DNA of 64,000 bases from an uncultured Flavobacteriaceae bacterium (GCA_938029725.1 CALHGE010000020.1:1-64000), one strand, 5' to 3'; positions 50,443 through 59,518 are shown, numbered from the stretch's first letter. Notes: generated by a model not told the origin, from the letters alone. Translations and numbers: made by a program.

Positions 50443-50538
50443 GACCTTGAATTTTAATTGTCGTAAAGATATGTAATTGACTTTATTGGCATTGACATTA
50501 ACATTCAGTACATTGCCTCATGCATTTTAATTAAGAAT

Positions 50539-50934
50539 ATGACGCCAACAGTTTGGATAATAGATGATGATTTGGTTTCTCAATTTGCTACAGAATATTG
50601 CATTCGACAGGCAAACAGTATGGCTATTGTAAAGAGTTTTGATAAGGCCTCGGAAAGTCTTAAAACCTTTCAAGAGTGCATTGCGAATGATAAAGGAATT
50701 CCTCAAATTATTCTATTAGATTTGGTCATGCCTGAAATGGATGGTTGGAAATTTTTGAGCGAAATTGAGAAAATGGTAGGATGGGAAGATAAGGTCAATG
50801 TCTATATTATTTCTGCTTTTGCAAAAAGTAAAGATAGAGAGCTTGCTAAAAGTCATCGATTAGTTCATGGTTATTTTGACAAACCGCTTTCCAAAATTAG
50901 CGCTGATAAAATTTTTAGTTCTGTAAAGATTTAA
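50539..50934 (+). CDS. Single-domain response regulator
   Basis: 131 residues, receiver only: VWIIDDDLVSQFATEYCIRQ with the acidic pocket, phosphoacceptor Asp61 in IILLDLVMPEMDGW, Ser/Ala switch in YIISAFAKS and Lys115 in YFDKPLS. It belongs to the subtype common in Bacteroidota with longer segments after helix 1. There is no kinase nearby, so it is an orphan; its partner could be encoded elsewhere. No DNA-binding domain, so output is by protein interaction. Confidence 0.92.
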   Translation: MTPTVWIIDDDLVSQFATEYCIRQANSMAIVKSFDKASESLKTFQECIANDKGIPQIILLDLVMPEMDGWKFLSEIEKMVGWEDKVNVYIISAFAKSKDRELAKSHRLVHGYFDKPLSKISADKIFSSVKI

Positions 50935-51492
50935 AGAAACTAGGCTTTGCAGCAAATGGGTGGTAGTTTCTCAAATTGTATAATCTCCAAGAAAGAAAAA
51001 TCACTTCCAAATCACCTCGTTCAACTAGTGCAACGAAACACGATTATAAACAGTAATGATACCTTTTCGAAAGCTAAGCACCCAGAGAATATCTGAGATA
51101 CTCGTTCCTCGCTAGGGCTTTGCTTTGAGAATTCAGGAGCATTCAAAAGTGATATAATGCCCGATGTGGAGGGTTAAATAGTATTCTCATCTAATTTATT
51201 AGGCTCAAATTTAAATATATTTGGGTTTACTGCTTAAGTAAAACCAAGCGCTATAGCAATCCATACAGAAAGATCTAGTTGTATTTTTATTAAAATGGTT
51301 ATTCATCCAAACCATTTCTATTTGTTCTTGTTTTAGGTAGGGTAAAATGCTGTTTTTAACTATAATATAATAGCGATGCTAATGACTACTTTCCGAAAAT
51401 TACCATTCATTTTCTTTTTTGAACTACAATCGGCTTAGGTGTCAAAATACTTTTGTACTTCAATTTATTAGGAACGAATTCATATCTAAAAC
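50935..51492. other. Intergenic region, 558 bases
   Basis: Before the SDR gene. It holds two TAnnTTTG boxes: TATATTTG at 51216-51223, next to an inverted repeat TTTACT-N5-AGTAAA (51226-51242), and TACTTTTG at 51448-51455, which is the better placed for the SDR gene. No gene is supported. Confidence 0.45.
51448..51455 (+). promoter_or_regulatory. Putative -7 box of the SDR gene
   Basis: TACTTTTG matches TAnnTTTG exactly and lies 37 bases before the ATG. The nearest TTG upstream (51419-51421) is 26 bases away, longer than the usual 19-21, so only the -7 element is convincing. Confidence 0.4.
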
Positions 51493-52242
51493 ATGAACAA
51501 AAGAGCATTAATTATCGGCGGAAGCAGTGGTATTGGAAAAGCAACTGCAGAGAAACTTTTAAACGAAGGTGCTGAAGTGCATATCGTAGGAACTAATGAT
51601 AGTAAACTAAAGACTTTTAAAAATGAAGCTTTCGGTAGCTTGACCACGCATAAGGTAGATATCACGAATAGTGGTGAAATTGAAGCTCTGAATAGCACCA
51701 TTAGCGGTTGGGATAACCTAGATTATTTGGTGAATGCATCAGGTATTTTTGTGCCCAAGCCTTTTCTAGACCATAGTCTGTCCGATTATGATTCGTACAT
51801 GAACTTGAATCGTGGGTTCTTTTTTATAACACAAACAGCAGCGAAGAAGATGGCAGTTAGCAATGGTGGTTCAATTGTAAATGTGGGTTCAATGTGGGCA
51901 AAACAAGCTATAAAAGCAACACCATCTTCTGCTTATTCTATGCAAAAATCAGGTTTGCATTCTTTGACACAGCACTTGGCGATGGAATTAGCAGATTTGA
52001 AAATTCGTGTGAATGCCGTTTCTCCCGCTGTTGTTGAAACCCCTGTTTACGATAGTGTTTTTGGAGGAAAACAAAAAGCTCATGAGGCATTGCAAGATTT
52101 TCATAGCTTTCATCCTATCGGTAGATATGGAAAGCCAGAAGATGTGGCGAATACAATTGCCTTTTTACTCTCTGATCAGGCATCATGGATTACTGGTGCT
52201 ATTTGGGATACAGATGGGGGTGTAATGTCAGGAAGAAACTAA
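51493..52242 (+). CDS. Short-chain dehydrogenase/reductase
   Basis: 249 residues of the classical SDR family. NAD(P)-binding [10 protein letters not shown] at about 9-18, NASGIF in the middle, catalytic Ser in IVNVGSMWA and the Tyr-x-x-x-Lys in [10 protein letters not shown], then [20 protein letters not shown] and the C-terminal [16 protein letters not shown]. It oxidises or reduces a hydroxyl/keto group with NAD(P)H. It lies 41 bases before a flavin amine oxidase-like gene and an AraC regulator; the three may be a small catabolic or detoxification operon. Confidence 0.92.
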   Translation: MNKRALIIGGSSGIGKATAEKLLNEGAEVHIVGTNDSKLKTFKNEAFGSLTTHKVDITNSGEIEALNSTISGWDNLDYLVNASGIFVPKPFLDHSLSDYDSYMNLNRGFFFITQTAAKKMAVSNGGSIVNVGSMWAKQAIKATPSSAYSMQKSGLHSLTQHLAMELADLKIRVNAVSPAVVETPVYDSVFGGKQKAHEALQDFHSFHPIGRYGKPEDVANTIAFLLSDQASWITGAIWDTDGGVMSGRN

Positions 52243-52283
52243 TTCTATCTAAGAATCTGTACTTTTACCGCACTTTATAACTT

Positions 52284-53336
52284 ATGCACAAGAATTTTTC
52301 AAAGTATATTATCGTTGGAGCCGGCTTATCAGGACTCACATCTGCCTATCAATTAGAAAAAGCTGGAGAAACCGATTTTGTGATTCTCGAATCACGAGAC
52401 AGAATGGGGGGGCGTATTCACACAAACGACGGTATTGATTTTGGAGCCACCTGGTTTCAGACACACCATCATAATGTTTTAAAGTTATTGGATGAGCTAG
52501 GGGTCTCAAAATTTCATCAATATAGCAAAGGCAGAAGCGTTTTAGTGTATAGCACTATGGCTCCTGAGCATTATTTTGAGAGTGACCCAAATACGCCCTC
52601 GGCTTTCCGTATTGCAGGAAGTTCTTCTGAATTGATTCAGAAGTTGGCTTACGCTCTAAAAGATAGAATTCACTTACAAACGGTAGTATCCGGAATTTCT
52701 GAGATAAACAATACCGTTTCTGTTCAGACAGACAAGGGTGTTTTTACTGCAGAAAAAGTAATTGTTACCATTCCACCTAAAATTGCCACGCGTATTGAAT
52801 TTAAGCCAGCGCTATCTGAAGTGTTAACTCGAGCAATGGATAGCACACATACTTGGATGAGTAATGCGATGAAAGTTGGCATGACTTTTAGACTTCCTTT
52901 TTGGCGCGATAAAAACTTGTCAGGTACGGTGATCGGGCAAGTAGGAGCGGTTACCGAGCTCTACGATCATAGTAATGCCGAAGAAAACAGCTATGCCTTG
53001 ATGGGTTTTTTAAATGAAGGCTTACGCGACCTTAATGCTGAAGATAGAAAAAAACGTGTTCTAGAGTATCTCATTACATATTTGGGAGAAGAGATTGGAG
53101 CGTTTCTAACTTACGAAGAAAAAGACTGGTCGCAAGATTGGAATACCTCCTGCGAGTCGATTAAATCAGTATATATGAGTCCGTCTTATGGGAATCCCGT
53201 TTTTGCAGAAAGCTATATGAACAATAGATTAGTTTTCTCAGGAGCTGAAACGTCTCCATTATACGGCGGTTATATGGATGGTGCTATTTATAGCGGTCTT
53301 ATAGCTGCTCAAAAAGTTTGTGAGAAAATAGAATAA
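52284..53336 (+). CDS. Flavin-dependent amine oxidase-like protein
   Basis: 350 residues. The FAD dinucleotide-binding motif IIVGAGLSGLTSAYQLEKAG and LESRDRMGGRIHTNDGIDFGATWFQ mark the flavin monoamine oxidase/phytoene dehydrogenase-like group. The C-terminus carries the matching FAD segment VFSGAETSPLYGGYMDGAIYSGLIAA. Shorter than typical monoamine oxidases (about 450 residues), so the substrate domain is reduced. It oxidises an amine or related compound and passes electrons to oxygen. Starts 41 bases after the SDR gene and ends 26 bases before an AraC regulator that may control both. Confidence 0.88.
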   Translation: MHKNFSKYIIVGAGLSGLTSAYQLEKAGETDFVILESRDRMGGRIHTNDGIDFGATWFQTHHHNVLKLLDELGVSKFHQYSKGRSVLVYSTMAPEHYFESDPNTPSAFRIAGSSSELIQKLAYALKDRIHLQTVVSGISEINNTVSVQTDKGVFTAEKVIVTIPPKIATRIEFKPALSEVLTRAMDSTHTWMSNAMKVGMTFRLPFWRDKNLSGTVIGQVGAVTELYDHSNAEENSYALMGFLNEGLRDLNAEDRKKRVLEYLITYLGEEIGAFLTYEEKDWSQDWNTSCESIKSVYMSPSYGNPVFAESYMNNRLVFSGAETSPLYGGYMDGAIYSGLIAAQKVCEKIE

Positions 53337-53362
53337 TTTCTACTAAGTTTCCTGAAATAACT

Positions 53363-54244
53363 ATGAAACACCCGAAGCAAAAAATAGAACAATACCATTT
53401 GCATAAAGCACACCCTGAAAAGTTACAGTTCGAGGTGTACGATTTGAATATGTATCGTAAAAAAAGCGGTGATAAATCGGCAGTGCCACATTCACATAGT
53501 TACTATCAAATTATATGGTTTTTTGAAGATGGAGGAACGCATGATGTGGATTTTAAATGCTTCGACATTCAAAAGAATACTCTGCTTTTTATTAGCAAAG
53601 ACCAAGTACATGCTTTCGATGATAATCTAGAAATTAAGGGCTGGTTAATCCATTTTAATGAAAGTTTTTTTATGCATTCTGATGTGGATATATTCTTAAA
53701 GTATAACTTATTTAATTCTCCTCAAAATCCTTGTTATTCAATTGGTAATGAATTAGTAGAAGTGGGTTTTTCTTATATTTCGCTAATACAAAAAGAATTG
53801 ACCAAACGAGAAAGTTTTGGAAGCGAAGATGTGATTCGATTTTTATTAAAATCATTCTTAATTAACCTAGAGCGCGTTCATAGAAAAAGCGTAGATCAAC
53901 GTATTGAATTGACGAGCCAATATGAATTTCAGTTTTATAAGTTTAAGGATTTGCTGGAAGAAAACTACGCCAAAAACCTTTCGGTACAAAGCTATGCCGA
54001 ACAGCTATTTGTTTCTTCAAAAACCCTCTCGACCATTACTAAAAGTATGGTCAGTAAATTGCCTTCACTACTTATTTCTGAGCGTGTCATTTTGGAAGCG
54101 AAACGCCTGTTGCGATTCACCACTTTACAAATAAGTGAAATTGCTTTTCGATTAGGCTTTGATGACGCCTCCTATTTTGTTAAATATTTTAAAAGACATA
54201 TGGATATTTCTCCAAGTGCTTATAGAAGTGCTACCACCAACTAA
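53363..54244 (+). CDS. AraC-family transcriptional regulator
   Basis: 293 residues. N-terminal cupin-like effector domain (about 30-170) with VPHSHSYYQIIWFFEDGGTHDVDF, and a C-terminal double helix-turn-helix (about 195-290) with LSVQSYAEQLFVSSKTLSTITK and EIAFRLGFDDASYFVKYFKRHMDISPSAYR, the AraC hallmark. It responds to a small ligand and likely activates neighbouring genes. It lies directly after the SDR and amine oxidase genes on the same strand and 108 bases upstream of a small lipoprotein gene that has its own -7 box. Confidence 0.92.
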   Translation: MKHPKQKIEQYHLHKAHPEKLQFEVYDLNMYRKKSGDKSAVPHSHSYYQIIWFFEDGGTHDVDFKCFDIQKNTLLFISKDQVHAFDDNLEIKGWLIHFNESFFMHSDVDIFLKYNLFNSPQNPCYSIGNELVEVGFSYISLIQKELTKRESFGSEDVIRFLLKSFLINLERVHRKSVDQRIELTSQYEFQFYKFKDLLEENYAKNLSVQSYAEQLFVSSKTLSTITKSMVSKLPSLLISERVILEAKRLLRFTTLQISEIAFRLGFDDASYFVKYFKRHMDISPSAYRSATTN

Positions 54245-54316
54245 TATTTTGATTCAACTTTCCTTTTTTTACCAGCAAAAGTATATTTCTCACTATTTCT
54301 TGGCGCTATTGGCATA

Positions 54317-54324
54317 TACATTTG
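54317..54324 (+). promoter_or_regulatory. Putative -7 box of the small lipoprotein gene
   Basis: TACATTTG matches TAnnTTTG exactly and sits 28 bases before the ATG. The nearest TTG (54300-54302) is only 14 bases upstream, so the -33 element is not convincing; an activator such as the adjacent AraC protein could compensate. Confidence 0.45.
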
Positions 54325-54352
54325 TATTTCAATAATCTATAAAACAAGAAGA

Positions 54353-54802
54353 ATGAAAAAAACACTAAAAAATTCGAAAATGCTTGCCTTTGCATTAATT
54401 CTATTAACTGCAATTAGCTGTAACACGAGCCAGAAAAATGAAAAAACAATCGCTTTAAATGATATTTCAGAACCGATTTTGGATACAAAAAACGACAAAG
54501 TAGAAGCAAAAACTGGCGCTTATTTACAAATTACATTAAAGGTTTCGAATGAGAATAGACCAGCTGCTGCAGGGGTCTATTTAAAGTATAAGAAACCTTT
54601 CTTAAATCAAATTGATGGTGCAAGCTCAAAAGATTTGATCATGCGTGCTGAAGATGTACAAGTGTTGCATGGTTTCGAAACGGAGATGCAAGCAAAAGCA
54701 TATCTTTCTACCGAGCTTTTTTCAAAAGATATTGTGGGTGAATTAGGGCCATTATTGGCAGCAGATCCTGAGGTACGTATATATTCAGTATTTGAAGAGT
54801 AG
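54353..54802 (+). CDS. Small lipoprotein with ABM-like domain
   Basis: 149 residues. Lipoprotein signal ILLTAISCNTS with Cys23. After a short polar linker, TGAYLQITLKVSNENRPAAAGVYLKYKKPFLNQIDGASSKDLIMRAEDVQVLHGFETEMQAKAYL has a ferredoxin-like strand-helix-strand pattern resembling the dimeric alpha/beta barrel group (ABM/DUF1330-like). A periplasmic or outer-membrane anchor with a ligand-binding domain. It follows the AraC regulator gene and is a plausible target of it. A strong terminator follows. No named family. Confidence 0.7.
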   Translation: MKKTLKNSKMLAFALILLTAISCNTSQKNEKTIALNDISEPILDTKNDKVEAKTGAYLQITLKVSNENRPAAAGVYLKYKKPFLNQIDGASSKDLIMRAEDVQVLHGFETEMQAKAYLSTELFSKDIVGELGPLLAADPEVRIYSVFEE

Positions 54803-54824
54803 GTTTTCGATACTCCTGTAAACT

Positions 54825-54857
54825 AAAAAAAGCTGCTCATTGAGTAGCTTTTTTTTT
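54825..54857 (+). terminator. Intrinsic terminator of the small lipoprotein gene
   Basis: Stem AAAAAAAGCTGCTCA/TGAGTAGCTTTTTTT (one wobble pair) with a minimal loop, followed by a run of eight T. It begins 23 bases after the lipoprotein stop. The A run on the left makes it usable from the other strand too. Confidence 0.85.
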
Positions 54858-54900
54858 CACCCTAAGCTTCTCGTCTTAGAATAAGCTACTATTTTAAATA

Positions 54901-54960
54901 CTACTATACTACTATACTACTATACTACTATACTGCGATTGTGCGGATTGTGCGGATTGT
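54901..54960. repeat. Two adjacent short tandem repeats
   Basis: CTACTATA is repeated four times (54901-54932), followed directly by a 9-base unit GCGGATTGT present twice plus a shortened first unit GCGATTGT. It lies between the 3' ends of the convergent lipoprotein and alcohol dehydrogenase genes. Unit lengths not divisible by three show that it is non-coding; copy number could vary between strains. Confidence 0.85.
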
Positions 54961-54965
54961 AGGCC

Positions 54966-55979
54966 CTAAAATTGAATGGCTGTTTTACCAATAGTTTTTC
55001 CAGATTCTTGCAACTTATGGGCTTCCTTTAGGTTCTCAACTGTAAACCCAAGTAGGGTAGTGGTTAGCGTTGTTTTTAAAATTCCTTCGTCTATCATATC
55101 TGCTACTTGATTTAGAATTTGATGTTGTTTCTCGATATCTTCCGTAGTGAACATCGATCTTGTGTACATAAATTCATAAGAAAATGTAACACTCTTGTTT
55201 TTGAGAACATTCAAGTCTAGAGGCGCAGTGCTTCCTGTAATGGAAACAATATGGCCTTGTGGTTTAATGATTTCTGCAGCCAATTCCCAATAGCCTTTTA
55301 AGTCAACAAAATCAAGAATATAGTTTACTTCAGCATGACCAATTTTCGCTAGTTCTGCTTTCAGATCATGGTGATTTACTACGAAATCTGCGCCTAAAGA
55401 TGTACACCATGCTGCAGATTCAGGTCGCGACGCCGTGGCAATTACGGTCAGCCCTGCTAGTTTTTTGGCCAGTTGAATAGTTATAGAGCCAACACCGCCA
55501 GCACCAGCCAAAATCAAAACTGTTTTTCCTTTATCTTTTTCTGGGTCAATTTTGATACGGTCAAAAAGAGACTCCCATGCTGTTAGTGTAGTAAGTGGCA
55601 TCACAGCTGCTTGCGAATGGGTTAAGCTCGTTGGTTTTTTTCCAACAATGCGTTCGTCGATTAATTGATATTCCGCATTGCTACCACTTCGAGTTAGGTC
55701 ACCGGCATAATAGACCTGATCACCAATTTTAAATTTAGACGTTTTATCACCCACTGCAGTTACGGTACCTGAAGCATCCCAGCCTATGATTTTGGGCTCG
55801 TCTAGGATGGTATCTTTTGCTGTGTTTTGTCTGATTTTATAATCTACAGGATTCACCGAAATTGCTGCTATTTTAACTAAAAGGTCGTACCCAACAGGAC
55901 TTGGTTTTTTTGTTTCAAATTCAATAAAACTATTTTTTTCTGATATGGGGAGCGATTGCTTAAATCCGATTGCTTTCAT
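54966..55979 (-). CDS. Zinc-binding-type alcohol dehydrogenase (quinone oxidoreductase-like)
   Basis: 337 residues of the MDR superfamily, close to the ZADH/quinone oxidoreductase branch named zinc-binding alcohol dehydrogenase family protein. GroES-like N-terminal part with PVDYKIRQ and IIGWDASGTVTAVGDKTSKFKIGDQVYY; nucleotide-binding motif VLILAGAGGVGSITIQLAKKLAG and LGADFVVNHHD. The catalytic-zinc Cys-His pair of true zinc enzymes is absent, as usual for this branch. It probably reduces a quinone or enone with NADPH. Stands alone. Confidence 0.9.
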   Translation of the reverse strand: MKAIGFKQSLPISEKNSFIEFETKKPSPVGYDLLVKIAAISVNPVDYKIRQNTAKDTILDEPKIIGWDASGTVTAVGDKTSKFKIGDQVYYAGDLTRSGSNAEYQLIDERIVGKKPTSLTHSQAAVMPLTTLTAWESLFDRIKIDPEKDKGKTVLILAGAGGVGSITIQLAKKLAGLTVIATASRPESAAWCTSLGADFVVNHHDLKAELAKIGHAEVNYILDFVDLKGYWELAAEIIKPQGHIVSITGSTAPLDLNVLKNKSVTFSYEFMYTRSMFTTEDIEKQHQILNQVADMIDEGILKTTLTTTLLGFTVENLKEAHKLQESGKTIGKTAIQF

Positions 55980-56214
55980 ATATCTGTATTTATACTATGA
56001 TTTTTATAGGAGTAAAATAAGTATAGTTCAAATTAGAATTTTAACGAATGCATACCCTAAAAGCAGAAAATTCCTTAGTTATTCAAATGGAATATTCCGC
56101 ATTATATGTGAAAAATAAAAAAATGATATTCAACTATCAGTCCGCTTTTTAAGTAACCTGAAATTGCTTCAATGACTGATACTACTGTGTTTTTTTACCG
56201 TTTTTGCAGTCGTG

Positions 56215-56511
56215 TTAGTTTTCAATCTTCTCTATCATCTCCTTGAATAAGCCTAATAAAAATTTTAGTTTTCCGGGGTCACCCGCAGCGCTAAATTTTT
56301 GATTCTCAATTTTGACACCATACCAATCTTGTTTTCCATTTTCGTTAAGTATCCATTGAATATTAATATTAGCTATAGACGTATTCGAGATGTCAATTTC
56401 GACCTCCCACCCTGGATTGTCTAAAGTGGTTATTTGAATAACCTCACCATGTTCCCATTCCCCGTCGCAATTACCCTTGAACCAATTCTGTATCCAGTCT
56501 AACATTTCCAT
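56215..56511 (-). CDS. Orphan immunity protein, Imm53 family
   Basis: 98 residues from the ATG at 56511 (an ATG two codons later is also possible; a longer frame extends upstream but would add a hydrophobic segment foreign to the family and would run into the SOD terminator). The sequence MLDWIQNWFKGNCDGEWEHG, then ITTLDNPGWEVEIDISNTS and a C-terminal DWYGVKIENQKFSAAGDPGKL is the Imm53 pattern. Such immunity proteins neutralise polymorphic toxins. No toxin gene is encoded next to it in this window, so it may protect against foreign toxins or be a relic of a lost pair. Confidence 0.78.
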   Translation of the reverse strand: MEMLDWIQNWFKGNCDGEWEHGEVIQITTLDNPGWEVEIDISNTSIANINIQWILNENGKQDWYGVKIENQKFSAAGDPGKLKFLLGLFKEMIEKIEN

Positions 56512-56550
56512 TTCTATATGGTGATTAAAATTTATTTTTTGATGAGAAAA

Positions 56551-56583
56551 CAAAAATAAAGCCACCCAAAGGCAGCTTTATTG
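56551..56583 (-). terminator. Intrinsic terminator after the Cu/Zn SOD gene
   Basis: Perfect 8-base arms AATAAAGC/GCTTTATT, followed on the minus strand by a T run. It starts about 20 bases after the SOD stop and precedes the Imm53 gene, so the two minus-strand genes are separate units. Confidence 0.75.
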
Positions 56584-56603
56584 TATGTTAAAATCCTTTT
56601 TTT

Positions 56604-57206
56604 CTACTGAATAATTCCTGTGCAACTTACACGCTTACCGGCAGCACCACTAGGCTGAGATGTGAAATCGTCTACGCCTTGGTGAACGATGACGGCTTTA
56701 CCAAGAATATCTTTTGTAGCATCTTCACAGCCCATGCACCATTCGTCTGTAGCAAACTCTACGGTGGCTAGGCCTTGTGCATCAGCTTTAAAATTACCAA
56801 TATCACCTTTGTGATATCCTTCTTCGGCTCCCCACTTACCATGAGGTGTACTTGTTGGGTTCCAATGACCACCTGTAGATTTTCCATCTGCTGATGAGCA
56901 ATCTGCTTTGTCGTGAATATGAATCGCATGTTCTCCTTCTGAAAGACCAGATAACATTGCCCTCATACTCACTTTTCCATCTGCTTCTGTAAAAAAAACG
57001 GTTCCTTTTACGTTGCTGTCGCTTTTTGGTTCCATCATAAATTTGACAGTATTTACACTTTGCGCTATTTCTTTGGCAGCCTCTTTTATGTCATCGCCAG
57101 CCTCTTCAATAGTATCTGACGCCTTATCTGCTTCTTTCTTTGCTTCTTTACAGTTATAGGATGCTGCTATCAAAAGCCCCAATGCTGCTAATTTTATAGT
57201 TTTCAT
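56604..57206 (-). CDS. Cu/Zn superoxide dismutase lipoprotein
   Basis: 200 residues. Lipoprotein signal LGLLIAASYNC with Cys19, then an acidic-basic helical spacer (EAKKEADKASDTIEEAGDDI) and a Cu/Zn SOD domain (about 50-200). Metal ligands are seen in EGEHAIHIHDKADCS, GGHWNPTSTPHGKW, EGYHKGDIGN and VIVHQGVDDF; the disulfide Cys pair and active-site Arg are in ADCS and GKRVSCTGII. It converts superoxide to hydrogen peroxide at the cell envelope. Own promoter region and terminator. Confidence 0.92.
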   Translation of the reverse strand: MKTIKLAALGLLIAASYNCKEAKKEADKASDTIEEAGDDIKEAAKEIAQSVNTVKFMMEPKSDSNVKGTVFFTEADGKVSMRAMLSGLSEGEHAIHIHDKADCSSADGKSTGGHWNPTSTPHGKWGAEEGYHKGDIGNFKADAQGLATVEFATDEWCMGCEDATKDILGKAVIVHQGVDDFTSQPSGAAGKRVSCTGIIQ

Positions 57207-57342
57207 AAGTCTAATTTTTAGTTTTATTCCTAACCTTTGTCTTCGCCCAGCTTAACTTTGGTAGGAATTAGTTATTAAGATGAGGTGAAAGTTACGTAAT
57301 TATTGAGGTGAAGTCAAACCCCATTCAAAATGATTTTAAGAA

Positions 57343-57449
57343 ATCAGTTGGTAGTTTGCGATTAGTAGTTTGCAGCGGTCAGTTTGCCATTAGCAGTGAA
57401 CAGTTTATAATGAACAGTTTGTGAAAAACAATTCACAGTGATCAGTATG
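57343..57449. repeat. Degenerate tandem repeats around AGTTTG
   Basis: A stretch built of loosely repeated units around CAGTTTG (for example TAGTTTGCGATTAG, TAGTTTGCAGCGGT, CAGTTTGCCATTAGCAGTGAA, CAGTTTATAATGAA, CAGTTTGTGAAAA). It lies upstream of the SOD gene and just past the 3' end of the OsmC fusion gene. It looks like a decayed low-complexity repeat of the kind seen between flavobacterial genes, with no coding role. Confidence 0.6.
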
Positions 57450-57503
57450 CAATCAACAACAAACCATTTCAAGGATTAATAAGGCGTTGCTTAACGAAAA
57501 CCA

Positions 57504-58721
57504 TCAAAGATCTACTAAGGTAGTGATCACCTGAGTTGCACTATGTAAGGTTTTATGTACTGGGCATTTATCGGCTATTTGTAAAATGCGAGCGATTTGC
57601 TTTTCATCCAAATCACCGGTAAGCTTAATATCTCGATTAAAGGTGTCAATTTTGGCAGCATTATCCTCGCAATTCTCGCAGTCTTCGGCATGCGATTTTG
57701 AATATGACGTATGCACTTCGATATTCTCTAGGGGCCATCCTTTTCTTCGTACATACATTTGCACAGTCATAACTGTGCAGGCAGATAATCCCGCAGAAAC
57801 CAATTCATAGGGTGAGGGGCCGAAATCATTTCCTCCGAAGGAAACAGGTTCATCAGCATTCATATAGTGATTACCTACTTTCATGGCTGTTGTAAATCCG
57901 TCTTCACGGTCTAGACTGGCAACGACCTGATGTTTAGATTTCAAATTTGATGCTTCAGGAAGCGCTACATAACGTTGTGCCCAACCAGCTATAACTTCAC
58001 CTGCATAGACGGAGTCTTTTTTATCCATCAACAAATGATCTGCTCCATCTAAGGAAACAAAGCTCTTTGGGTGGCGTGCTGCAATATAGATTTCTTCTGC
58101 GTTTTTAATGCCAACTGTTGTGTCTTGAGGTGAATGCATCACCAACAAGGCTTTTCTAAGGTTCTTGGCAACTTCAGGAAGGGATTTCGACGCTAAATCA
58201 TCTAAAAACTGTTTTTTGATAGTGAAATCGCGCCCACTTAAATTTACTACCGCTTTTCCGGAAGTATTTATTTCTTCGATTCCGCTTTTAAGCAAGTGTG
58301 ATACATGATCAGGGTTTGAAGGAGCCCCAATTGTTGCTACGGATTTAATAGATTCAATTTCGGTTGCTGCAAAAATAACAGCGGCTCCACCAAGTGAATG
58401 CCCGACCAAAAGGGTAGGGGCTTGGTAGTTTTTTTTTAGATAATCAGCGGCAGCGATGAGATCTTCAACATTTCCTGAAAAATTGGTATCCGCAAAATCA
58501 CCTTCACTTTCTCCGAGTCCGGTAAAATCAAATCGCAAAACTCCAAAACCTTTTGAAGTCAATGCTTTGCCTATATTTTTTACTGCAGATAGATTCTTAT
58601 TACATGTAAAACAATGCGCAAAAATGGCGTAGTTATGTGGGTGCTGATTTACAGGAAGTTCTAATCTTCCCACTAAATTTTGACCTTCTTTATTCTGGAA
58701 AATAATTTTTTGCAAGCTCAT
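57504..58721 (-). CDS. Alpha/beta hydrolase-OsmC fusion protein
   Basis: 405 residues from the ATG at 58721; 17 further upstream codons are open but precede the conserved MSLQKIIFQNKEGQNLVGRLE start. Residues 1 to about 255 are an alpha/beta hydrolase with the nucleophile in LLVGHSLGGAAVIF, Asp in VMHSPQDTTVGI and His in GADHLLMDK. Residues about 265-405 are an OsmC domain with SAGLSACTVMTVQMYVRRKGW and ADKCPVHKTLHSATQV (the two Cys of peroxide-reducing OsmC). This fusion is a known arrangement in bacteria. It likely hydrolyses an ester or lactone and reduces organic peroxides. Confidence 0.9.
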   Translation of the reverse strand: MSLQKIIFQNKEGQNLVGRLELPVNQHPHNYAIFAHCFTCNKNLSAVKNIGKALTSKGFGVLRFDFTGLGESEGDFADTNFSGNVEDLIAAADYLKKNYQAPTLLVGHSLGGAAVIFAATEIESIKSVATIGAPSNPDHVSHLLKSGIEEINTSGKAVVNLSGRDFTIKKQFLDDLASKSLPEVAKNLRKALLVMHSPQDTTVGIKNAEEIYIAARHPKSFVSLDGADHLLMDKKDSVYAGEVIAGWAQRYVALPEASNLKSKHQVVASLDREDGFTTAMKVGNHYMNADEPVSFGGNDFGPSPYELVSAGLSACTVMTVQMYVRRKGWPLENIEVHTSYSKSHAEDCENCEDNAAKIDTFNRDIKLTGDLDEKQIARILQIADKCPVHKTLHSATQVITTLVDL

Positions 58722-58784
58722 AATAGATTGGATTAGTTTGGCTAAACCAATGGATACCAATGCAATCTGCAACTACCAATTGAT

Positions 58785-59495
58785 TTACTCTTTTATCTTT
58801 TTTCTTAAGTCGGTATTAAAGATGACTCCTATCTGCAAGCGATCAAAATTTGCTGTCGGAAAGTGATTTTTTAAATAACCAGCTTGAACACTTAGGTTTT
58901 CTGTAACGTTTATACCTAAAGCTGCATATAGTCTGTTTTGACCATATACACGATCTTGTAAGTTTAAGAAGATTTCGTCATAAAAGTTTAAGAAAAAGAC
59001 ATCTGTTAGTGGTAAAGTTATTTGCAAGCGATAACGTGCACGGTGCTGTGTTTCGCTTATGTCAAAATCTTTGTCCGTAATAAACCGTTGTTCTAAACGA
59101 TACCGGTGTTCAAACTTAAATTGTCCTACGGTATTCTTTAAAATCAATTGTTCAAAAATACGATGTTCTGTAATCTTACTATCTTCAACTTGACCGTCAC
59201 CTCCAACTAATCTAAAGTCTTCAAAAGTTGGGTCAGTGGAAATAAAACCATACCCAAAAGTTGCAATTGCATCTGGGTTAAGGTGATAATTAATACCTGT
59301 TCTTAAAAGCAGTTGATTGAAATTATTAGCTTGTTCAAAATAGCGTAATTGACCTTCAGTATGAATACTAAATTTATCTGATATTTTGTTAGTACCGAAA
59401 TACATGTACCATGAACCTAGTTGATCATCGCCAATTTCTTGTGCAAAGCTAGTAATAGTAAATAGCAGGGTAAGTAGTAAAATTATTCTTTTCAT
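58785..59495 (-). CDS. DUF2490 family outer-membrane-type protein
   Basis: 236 residues from the ATG at 59495, which gives the signal peptide KRIILLLTLLFTITSFAQ. A longer frame upstream only translates the intergenic palindromic repeat and is rejected. The mature part has the DUF2490 pattern: LGSWYMYFGTNKISDKFSIHTEGQLRYFEQANNFNQLLLRTGINYHL, RIFEQLILKNTVGQFKFEHRYRLEQRF and a C-terminal GINVTENLSVQAGYLKNHF. Alternating strands suggest a beta-barrel in the outer membrane. Function unknown. Confidence 0.85.
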   Translation of the reverse strand: MKRIILLLTLLFTITSFAQEIGDDQLGSWYMYFGTNKISDKFSIHTEGQLRYFEQANNFNQLLLRTGINYHLNPDAIATFGYGFISTDPTFEDFRLVGGDGQVEDSKITEHRIFEQLILKNTVGQFKFEHRYRLEQRFITDKDFDISETQHRARYRLQITLPLTDVFFLNFYDEIFLNLQDRVYGQNRLYAALGINVTENLSVQAGYLKNHFPTANFDRLQIGVIFNTDLRKKIKE

Positions 59496-59518
59496 AAATG
59501 GATAATAGTTTTTTAAAT

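Noticed and set aside
58722-58772. A 17-residue N-terminal extension of the hydrolase-OsmC fusion
   Set aside because: The conserved protein start begins at the internal Met; the extension resembles no family.
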